From Chitinophaga eiseniae (GTDB lineage Bacteria > Bacteroidota > Bacteroidia > Chitinophagales > Chitinophagaceae): 64,000 nucleotides of DNA. Location of the stretch: the NCBI RefSeq assembly GCF_012641265.1, contig NZ_JABAHZ010000003.1, positions 372,001-436,000 of the forward strand, read 5' to 3'. Made by a program: the position numbers and the translations under genes. The notes under the pieces were generated by a model. It made no database searches and was not told the DNA's origin. It worked only from the letters and a program-made list of their open reading frames with translations. Positions 57,551 through 64,000 of this stretch are shown here, piece after piece. The first letter of the stretch is position 1. Each line of letters begins with the position of its first letter.

Positions 57551-59932
57551 TTAGTCGTTCTTTTTAGGAGCTGGTGCAGGCATGGTTGCCTTAGGCTTAT
57601 CCTTTTGTTCTTCTTTAGCTTTGGCCGGTGCAGTGGTTTCTGCCTTTTCAGGTTTGTCAGCGCCCGGCGTAGCATAGTCATTGGTATCACCGGAGCCATA
57701 ATCATCTGCTGAGCCATTACCTACATTTTCTGATTCCGCACCTGGTTTTACGTTGGAATCATAATTCATATAGATATCATCTTCACTCATGTTTCTCGGT
57801 ACCGGGAAATGATCGCTGGCACTAACTTTCAATGTTGGATCTGCATATACTTTTTGCATGAAATAAGCCCAGATCGGGAGACCGGTATTGGCACCCTGCC
57901 CGATGGCGGTGGTGCTGAAATGGATAAAGTTATTTTCGCAACCTACCCAGGCGCCAGCCAGCAATTTGGGGGTATATCCCATAAACCAGCCATCCGTGTT
58001 ATCATTGGTGGTACCGGTTTTACCGGCAATCTCGCCCTGGATATTATAACGGGAACGCATACGCGCACCAGTACCGCCGGGAGCTATCACCCCTTCCATC
58101 ATTTTCACCATGGTGTAGGATTCTTTTTCACTGATCACCTCACGTTTCACCGGTGCAAATGTTTCCAGGATATTACCGTTCCTGTCCTCAATACGGGTAA
58201 TATAAATAGGTTTGGTATTGATACCCCTGGCCGGGAACATGGTGTACCCCTGCATCAGCTCATACAGCGATATTTCCACCGCCCCCAGCGCGATGGCCGG
58301 GTAAGCTGGAATATCACTGCTGAAGCCCACTTTATTCTTCGCGAAATCCGCAAATGACTTGGCTCCGATCTGTTTGATCAGGTAGGCTGCCACCAGGTTC
58401 AATGACTTCGCCAGTGCGCCCGCCATGGTAATGGAGCCACCAGTGCTACCTTCAGAGTTATGCGGCGTCCATCCATTGATATTGATCGGTTCATTAGGTA
58501 ATACCGTATTAGGCGAAAAACCATTCATGATCGCAAAGCAATACAGGAAGGGCTTGAAAGTAGATCCCACCTGGCGGCGTGTTTTAGCCACGTGGTCGTT
58601 CTTGAAATAACGGAAATCTGGTCCGCCCACCCAGGCTTTTACCTCTCCGCTTTCAGGATCCATGGCCATAAAGCCTGCCTGCAAAACTGCACGCATATAC
58701 TTGATAGAGTCCATCGGTGTCATGACCGTATCTGTTTCGTTCAAATCCGGTTCTGTAGAGCTCTTCCAGGCAAATACCTTCATACGGGTAGGCGTATTGA
58801 AAACGCGGGCAATGGTAGAATCATCCTCCTCGTCGTCTTTCATAGCCTTGTACCGGTCAGATTCTTTCATGTACTGATCCAGGTACTTAGGCCATTTCTT
58901 CCAGATGTTGCCGGTTTTGACATCGTTTTGTGCAGACAGGGATTTCTGCAGTACTGCCAGGTGTTTGGCCACCGCTTCTTCCGCGTACAGCTGCATTCTT
59001 GGGTTAATTGTCGTATATATTTTCAGGCCATCGCGATAGAGATTATATTCTGATCCGTCTGCCTTCTTATGCTGTTTACACCAGCCTTTCAGCTCATCGC
59101 GCAGTACTTCTCTGAAATAAGGCGCCAATCCTTTGTTATGGTCTATCTTATTATAGTGCAGTACAATAGGCTTACTTTTAGCAGATGCCGCTTCTGCCGG
59201 GGTAATAAATCCGGCATCCTGCATATTGTCGATCACCGTATTACGGCGATTTAGCGCATTTTGAGGATTACGCCGTGGGTTGTAGATGGTATTACCTTTC
59301 AGCATACCTACCAGGATGGCTGCTTCTTCAATGGATAAGTGCCCTGCATCTTTGCTGAAGAAGGTCCGGGCGCCATTTTCGATACCATATACGTTATCTC
59401 CGAAGGCTACGGTATTCAGGTAGAGTGTGAGGATTTCCTGTTTGGTAAAGTTACGTTCCAGTTTTACCGCCATAATCCATTCCTGTATCTTCTGGAAAGC
59501 TCTCCCAACAGGATTACCGGAACGTTGTTTGCCCAGGGCATCCGTTTGCAGGTTTAGTGCCAGCTGTTGGGTAATGGTGCTGGAACCGCGTTTTTTACCA
59601 ATGAGCAGGTAAAAAGGAATGGCCAGGGTACCCTTGGGGTCAATACCGGAGTTATCGTAAAACCTGGTTTCTTCCGTTGCTATGAGCGCGTTGATCACAT
59701 TTTTGGATATCTCGTTGTAATCACTGCTGGAACGATCTACCTGGTAATATTTACCGAGGATAGTTCCATCATCGGCGATCACCTCGGCAGCCAGGGCTGC
59801 CCTTGGGTTTTCCAGCTCCTCCATGGGAGGCATACTGCCTATCACGCGGAAGTTGATGAGTAAAACGAAGAGAACAAGTAATGCTAAGATACCAAAAGCC
59901 ACCCGCCACAATATTTTCACCGATTTTTTCAT
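57551..59932 (-). CDS. Penicillin-binding protein 1A (bifunctional transglycosylase/transpeptidase)
   Basis: A 793-residue inner-membrane enzyme polymerising and crosslinking peptidoglycan. One membrane helix (about residues 9-28) precedes the GT51 domain (ALIATEETRFYDNSGID with catalytic Glu near residue 87, then GSSTITQQLALNL). The transpeptidase domain has the active-site QVGSTFKPF (Ser457, Lys460), the SxN motif in AKSLN, and AGKTGTTNDNTDG. A roughly 60-residue insertion lies between the domains (335-400). The C-terminal 70 residues are a low-complexity Ala/Lys/Pro/Glu tail (EKAETTAPAKAKEEQ) that is probably disordered. Intact and probably active. Confidence 0.94.
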   Translation of the reverse strand: MKKSVKILWRVAFGILALLVLFVLLINFRVIGSMPPMEELENPRAALAAEVIADDGTILGKYYQVDRSSSDYNEISKNVINALIATEETRFYDNSGIDPKGTLAIPFYLLIGKKRGSSTITQQLALNLQTDALGKQRSGNPVGRAFQKIQEWIMAVKLERNFTKQEILTLYLNTVAFGDNVYGIENGARTFFSKDAGHLSIEEAAILVGMLKGNTIYNPRRNPQNALNRRNTVIDNMQDAGFITPAEAASAKSKPIVLHYNKIDHNKGLAPYFREVLRDELKGWCKQHKKADGSEYNLYRDGLKIYTTINPRMQLYAEEAVAKHLAVLQKSLSAQNDVKTGNIWKKWPKYLDQYMKESDRYKAMKDDEEDDSTIARVFNTPTRMKVFAWKSSTEPDLNETDTVMTPMDSIKYMRAVLQAGFMAMDPESGEVKAWVGGPDFRYFKNDHVAKTRRQVGSTFKPFLYCFAIMNGFSPNTVLPNEPININGWTPHNSEGSTGGSITMAGALAKSLNLVAAYLIKQIGAKSFADFAKNKVGFSSDIPAYPAIALGAVEISLYELMQGYTMFPARGINTKPIYITRIEDRNGNILETFAPVKREVISEKESYTMVKMMEGVIAPGGTGARMRSRYNIQGEIAGKTGTTNDNTDGWFMGYTPKLLAGAWVGCENNFIHFSTTAIGQGANTGLPIWAYFMQKVYADPTLKVSASDHFPVPRNMSEDDIYMNYDSNVKPGAESENVGNGSADDYGSGDTNDYATPGADKPEKAETTAPAKAKEEQKDKPKATMPAPAPKKND

Positions 59933-60102
59933 GCGCTTATATAATTTGTTTTATGGCCAAACTGCCTCATTCTTCCGAATTTCCGGCAATTTATTACTAT
60001 CCGTTGGCTATATATATAAATTTTTCAATAAAGTTCAACTGCAATAAACACGCCTGTTTAGGGCAGTTTGACCGACAAAGCTATTTAAAATTATAACATT
60101 AC

Positions 60103-63100
60103 TTACTGCGTTACATAATTATCTGTAAAAAACTTACGATATCCTGTCAGGTCTTTGGTGCTGTTGAGCAGGATAAAATTATCCCGGGAAATCACAAAGA
60201 AGTTATATTCTGTGGGCCTGATCTTAGGAATAATGTTAGCAGCGGCTTCATCACGGATTTCATCGAAATAAGCCAGCGCCTTATCCTCGTTCGGGAACAA
60301 CCGGAAGATCAGCATCACGTCATTAGGGGTGAGCACGAAGCTGCCCACCTCAATTTTATCGGCGGCATGTTTGGTGGCATTATACCGGGTAAACTGCGCT
60401 AACCCTTCATCCATCAGCTCCTTCGACACCCGCTGGAAGGAAAGCACCACGAAAAATGGATTATCAGGCGTGATTTTATAAGGGGTAACCGGTTTAGACG
60501 GCGCCACTGTGGCTATAGGCCCCGGAATAGGGGCTGTAATACCGGCTTTAATAGCCGAAGAATCTACTGGTGCCTTGGCGGTGGCCACATTCACTTTATC
60601 AGCCAATACCGGCTGTGGATTTTGCCAGGGATACCGCATGGTAATGTTTTCATCCAGCAATTGCCCATTGGCATCTTTCTTCCGTACTTCCAGTTTGGCC
60701 AGGTAAGCGGTCAATTCAGCCCGGTGGTCCAGTGCATCCATCAGCGCCTGGGCCTGGGTGTGGATAGGCTCATCTGCCGCATATTTGGTTAGCACAGCCT
60801 GCACTGCCTTGCGCGAACGCTGCAGGGAATCAGTAGCAAAGGCGGTATCTGTTTTTACGATCAACATAGCTTCCAGCAGATCGAATTTCGGTTTCAGGAA
60901 GCTAAAGCCATACGAACTGTCGGACTGCTGCTTCAACGCCATTGCGGTGTCATAATTACCATTCAGGAAGGCAGTATAGGCCGAATCATAAAGGGCGCTG
61001 ATCTGTTTTTTCCTGGGCCCGTCGGCATCATTCAGGCCACCGGAGCGGATAATATCGGCAAAGTTGGTGTTGCCGTATTGGTTAAGCACCAATGTTTTAT
61101 ATTGATTTGCCTGTGCAGTGTGATTCAGTTTATTATGCCAAACATACAATGAATACAATACTTCCGGCTTACGCGGATGATCTGGGAAAAGGATAAGTAA
61201 TGAATCGTAGGTCTCTATGGCCAGCGGGTAGTTCTCCAGTTTATCATGGTACAGTTTGCCCAGGTCGAACCAGGCCTCTTTTACCGACTTCTGGGAAGCA
61301 GCCAGTTTTTCCGGCGTAAGCGGCAGATCGGCGCTTAGCATATCTGTAGTTAAACTATCCGGAGAAATGCTTTTGGTGGCTGTTTTATGATCTTCGGTTA
61401 TTTCAATAGGTGCATTACCATTGACCGCGTTGACAACGCCGTTTTGGCTGCGGCGCCAGTTATCGCCAGGCTGGCGGTTTCCCCACCTGCGCTTAAATTC
61501 GGAATAACCGGCCGATTTGCTGGCAGCGTTGTAAAAATACCATTCGCCTTTCTCGTCTTTGGGAGAGTAAGCCCCACCCACATTCATACCAAGTGATGCG
61601 GCATCCAGGCCATGTGCCGCTTCCTCTGATGCTTTCTTCTTCTCTTCTGCTGCCTTGGTTTTGATGCCAGCCACCATTTTGGTCAGGAAGATATTCCTGT
61701 CGGAGGGCGACATGGCGGCAATTTTCTGCAGACTGTCTTCCCTGTGAATGATTTCCAGTTTGGCTACCACATCGCTAAGTACTTCTTTACGTGTTTTCAC
61801 AGTAGCGGCATCTGCAAAGTCCTGGGTCATCACTCCGGCCGTGCTGTCATAATATTTTTTTGCGTCCGGGTAATTGCGTTGTTGGTAGTAGATATCTGCA
61901 ATGCCCTTATAGTTGAGTGTGCGCTGCATCAGGTTGTCGCTTGGCATTTTAAGCCCCTGCTTCATATAACCGATGGCTGTTTCCGGGTCTTTGGGCGCTA
62001 CCAGGGTCCCCATGGTATAGTAAATACCATCGCGGAATTTCTGGAACCTTTCTTTCCGGAGCATATGATGGAGGCCTGCAATACTTTTAGCGATATCGCC
62101 CGTGGTTTGGGCGTTGGTTTTAGCGATTTGTACCCTGGCCTGGAAATCCATCATGGGATCGGGTTTCATGCCAATTACGTTCCTGAATTGTTCCAGGGCG
62201 GAATCCGGACGATTCAGCTGTACGTATAGCTGTCCCAGGATAAAAGACATCCTGGCGCGGGAAACCCGGTTGCGGCTCAGGTCAATGGCTTCCTGTAAAG
62301 GCGCAATCGTTTCGGGATATCTTTTCTGGATATAGTTGCTATAGGCGCGTACTTCTGCCAGTTCGCCGTCGAGCCGGTGAGGAAAGTTAGGATCGGTGTG
62401 CAGGATATTGAGCAGGGCCTGTACTTCGTCATATTCCTTTTGTTCCAGCAGGGTTCTGGCCCTCCACAAAAAGGCGTCATTACGTGCTTTGGTGTGTTTG
62501 AGCCTTCCGAAGAAGCCTTTCCTTTTTTCGTTGGTAGCGATAGAAATCTGGTCATTTTCCCGGGCGCCTACCACCGTTTTATATTCTGATTTGCTTTTAG
62601 GCGCGAATGTAATGTTGACGTACTGGAATGTTTTATTGGCGTTATCCAGGTCGCCTTCGTAAAAATAGGCCCGTCCCATCAGCAGAAAGCAGTCATCTAT
62701 CCATTTTCCGCGAGGATCATGCAGTTGAACGGCCATGGTGGTTTTATCGATTACGGAGTCCAGCTCCCCTTTGTTAAAGCCCTGGCTTTGGAGGCTATAG
62801 GGGTAAAACGGGAGCAGCAGGTTGTAATTATCCTGTCCATCGCGGTTAGCCGACTTTACCACGCGGTCCAGCTTCACTTTAGCGTGAAAGTAATAGTTAA
62901 ACCGGGTAGCCATATTCTGGAAAAATCGTCTTTTCCAGGTCCATTTCTTTTTCTCCAGCATTACTTCTGAAGGGGGGCGTCGATCCTGTACCACATGATT
63001 TTCCCGGGGTTTAAAAAGGGGTTTGGCAGCAGGCCTTTGTTGCTGATTGCCGGGACTTGGAGTCTGATTCTGGTAGTTTGTTTGCGATGGTCTATTTTGG

Positions 63101-63192
63101 GGTCTGTTCTGTGCCCAGACCGCCGGCAAACCCAGGCAAAATGACAATACAATTATTCCCAGATATTTAAGAAGCAGTTTGATGCAATTCAT
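60103..63192 (-). CDS. TPR-repeat protein, PorW/SprE-like (type IX secretion/gliding related)
   Basis: A 1029-residue exported protein with signal region LGIIVLSFCLGLPAVWAQ and a Gln/Asn/Pro-rich mature start (residues 28-60). Many tetratricopeptide units run from about residues 130 to 500 and 640 to 830 (for example AFLWRARTLLEQKEYDEVQ and SFILGQLYVQLNRPDSALE). The last 120 residues (FFVVLSFQRVSKELMDEGL, then YNFFVISRDNFILLNSTKD) match the end of SprE/PorW-type proteins, which form part of the Bacteroidota T9SS. The lipobox is not canonical. I rate the family as probable rather than proven; other T9SS genes are not in the window. Confidence 0.72.
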   Translation of the reverse strand: MNCIKLLLKYLGIIVLSFCLGLPAVWAQNRPQNRPSQTNYQNQTPSPGNQQQRPAAKPLFKPRENHVVQDRRPPSEVMLEKKKWTWKRRFFQNMATRFNYYFHAKVKLDRVVKSANRDGQDNYNLLLPFYPYSLQSQGFNKGELDSVIDKTTMAVQLHDPRGKWIDDCFLLMGRAYFYEGDLDNANKTFQYVNITFAPKSKSEYKTVVGARENDQISIATNEKRKGFFGRLKHTKARNDAFLWRARTLLEQKEYDEVQALLNILHTDPNFPHRLDGELAEVRAYSNYIQKRYPETIAPLQEAIDLSRNRVSRARMSFILGQLYVQLNRPDSALEQFRNVIGMKPDPMMDFQARVQIAKTNAQTTGDIAKSIAGLHHMLRKERFQKFRDGIYYTMGTLVAPKDPETAIGYMKQGLKMPSDNLMQRTLNYKGIADIYYQQRNYPDAKKYYDSTAGVMTQDFADAATVKTRKEVLSDVVAKLEIIHREDSLQKIAAMSPSDRNIFLTKMVAGIKTKAAEEKKKASEEAAHGLDAASLGMNVGGAYSPKDEKGEWYFYNAASKSAGYSEFKRRWGNRQPGDNWRRSQNGVVNAVNGNAPIEITEDHKTATKSISPDSLTTDMLSADLPLTPEKLAASQKSVKEAWFDLGKLYHDKLENYPLAIETYDSLLILFPDHPRKPEVLYSLYVWHNKLNHTAQANQYKTLVLNQYGNTNFADIIRSGGLNDADGPRKKQISALYDSAYTAFLNGNYDTAMALKQQSDSSYGFSFLKPKFDLLEAMLIVKTDTAFATDSLQRSRKAVQAVLTKYAADEPIHTQAQALMDALDHRAELTAYLAKLEVRKKDANGQLLDENITMRYPWQNPQPVLADKVNVATAKAPVDSSAIKAGITAPIPGPIATVAPSKPVTPYKITPDNPFFVVLSFQRVSKELMDEGLAQFTRYNATKHAADKIEVGSFVLTPNDVMLIFRLFPNEDKALAYFDEIRDEAAANIIPKIRPTEYNFFVISRDNFILLNSTKDLTGYRKFFTDNYVTQ

Positions 63193-63456
63193 GGATGCCA
63201 GGGTGTATAGGCTAAATATATATAACTTATAGTTTGAAAAAATATTTTAAAGATAGTATAAAATAGTTGATTGAACGAGCGTTGGGAAGAAGTGGTCCGT
63301 ACTTTTTCCACGGTGTATAATTTTTTAAGCCGCTGGTTCTCAAAGAAAAATGTTCATTTCACGGCACAATCCACAAAACACTATTTTGAGTTTTACAATA
63401 ATGATTAACTTTAGCCCGCCTTAAAAGGATCGATTTCTTTAAGTAGTAACACAAAC

Positions 63457-63861
63457 ATGGCCAAGAAGGGGAATAAAAACAACAGAAGAAACCTGGAAAA
63501 ACTCAGTCATAAGTACCGTTTGGTAATTATGAATGACGACACCTATGAAGAAGTGACCTCGTTCAAACTCTCCCGTATGAGTGTGTACATTGCCTTCAGT
63601 ACCCTTTTTGTACTCCTGGTGGCTATTACCGTAGCAACGGTTGTATTTACCCCTTTGCGCTATTATATTCCCGGCTATGGAGACCTGAAGCAGCGCAAGG
63701 AATTTATTCATTTAAAAATGCGTGCCGACTCACTGGAAACGGCGATTAATGCCCGGGACCAGTATCTGAACAATATCAAGCAGGTGATCAACGGTGAATT
63801 TACCGGAAAACTGGACACCACTATGCTGAAAGTCCCTACTGTAGACAACAGTACCTACTAG
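63457..63861 (+). CDS. Small single-span membrane protein resembling the N-terminus of M23-type envelope proteins
   Basis: A 134-residue protein with a basic start (MAKKGNKNNRRNLEKL), a cytoplasmic stretch KYRLVIMNDDTYEEVTSFKLS, a membrane helix (about residues 44-68) and a short periplasmic part (YYIPGYGDLKQRKEFIHLKMRAD and on), ending DNSTY. From memory, this N-terminal layout occurs in Bacteroidota membrane proteins that continue into a peptidase M23 domain. Here a stop follows at 63859-63861, and the downstream 139 bases hold no continuing frame. It may be a natural short form or a truncated gene. Divergent from the PorW/SprE-like gene across 264 bases. Confidence 0.62.
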   Translation: MAKKGNKNNRRNLEKLSHKYRLVIMNDDTYEEVTSFKLSRMSVYIAFSTLFVLLVAITVATVVFTPLRYYIPGYGDLKQRKEFIHLKMRADSLETAINARDQYLNNIKQVINGEFTGKLDTTMLKVPTVDNSTY

Positions 63862-64000
63862 TCACTATTTGGTTGTTTTATTATTTAATATGCGAGGATG
63901 AGCGTGCGGGAATGTGTGCATAAAGTGTCTAAACACATAAATATCAAAATATTTCATATTTTATTTATATTACATCACTAAACTTGAAAAACCTGACTCC

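Noticed and set aside
1..64000. CRISPR array, prophage, integrase or insertion sequence
   Set aside because: I saw no spaced direct repeats of the right length, no transposase or integrase motif and no phage structural gene. The dispersed repeats found are inverted, not direct.

Overview
The window looks like chromosomal DNA of a Bacteroidota member, most likely Chitinophagaceae (Chitinophaga-like). This rests on TAnnTTTG promoter elements ahead of many genes, a Porin_10 family protein, a PorW/SprE-like TPR protein, DUF4288, DUF3857 and HYC_CC_PP family proteins, LytTR/His_kinase pairs, and a glucosamine-6-phosphate deaminase fused to a PIG-L deacetylase. Gene density is high. I see no phage, transposase, CRISPR array or rRNA. 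The genus is an inference.

Layout. 1-2.0 kb: galactokinase (cut by the window edge) and a FucP-type sugar permease on the minus strand. 2.2-13.2 kb: a plus-strand amino-sugar/glycoprotein catabolic block with an unusually long sugar permease, a ROK kinase, a Tat-exported glycosylasparaginase, CutC, an alkaline-phosphatase-superfamily enzyme, an EEP-fold phosphatase/nuclease, a GH20 hexosaminidase lipoprotein and NagB-PIG-L. Together these could release GlcNAc from Asn-linked glycans, import and phosphorylate it, deacetylate it and deaminate it to fructose-6-phosphate. 13.3-32.4 kb: mostly housekeeping and single genes, namely a Mesh1-like HD hydrolase, YeiH, a methyltransferase, a GATase, a YpdA-like reductase, murB, a DUF3857 protein, priA-plsC, mtaB, the clpS-aat N-degron pair and a CPA2 antiporter. 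32.5-32.8 kb: three identical tRNA-Val(UAC) genes.

33.1-36.9 kb: secreted low-complexity and small proteins, a beta-barrel candidate and an OmpR/histidine-kinase pair. 38.0-41.0 kb: mntR-mntH(-UspA) with a clear operator over its promoter, then a hot-dog thioesterase. 41.2-44.2 kb: LiaF-like protein, DUF4288, LytS and LytR on one strand. 44.4-48.6 kb: a ferredoxin-reductase-like protein, an SGNH hydrolase, and two isocitrate dehydrogenases of different subfamilies in tandem. 48.7-50.4 kb: an L,D-transpeptidase.

50.5-53.2 kb: the most interesting accessory locus, a cysteine-rich, probably copper-responsive set: a HYC_CC_PP protein, an exported HMA protein, an outer-membrane barrel, an AraC regulator carrying its own N-terminal HMA CxxC domain, and a possible 23-codon Cys-Cys peptide. 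53.3-63.9 kb: porin, purine nucleoside phosphorylase, sucC, PBP1A, the PorW/SprE-like protein and a short membrane protein.

A second theme is structural. Gene ends carry long, often perfect inverted repeats. Four of them share a core (GCAAAAAGCTAyTG and its complement) while their inner arms differ between copies yet remain complementary within each copy. A fifth, unrelated element at 41.05-41.23 kb nests a 32-bp perfect stem inside a 30-bp perfect stem.
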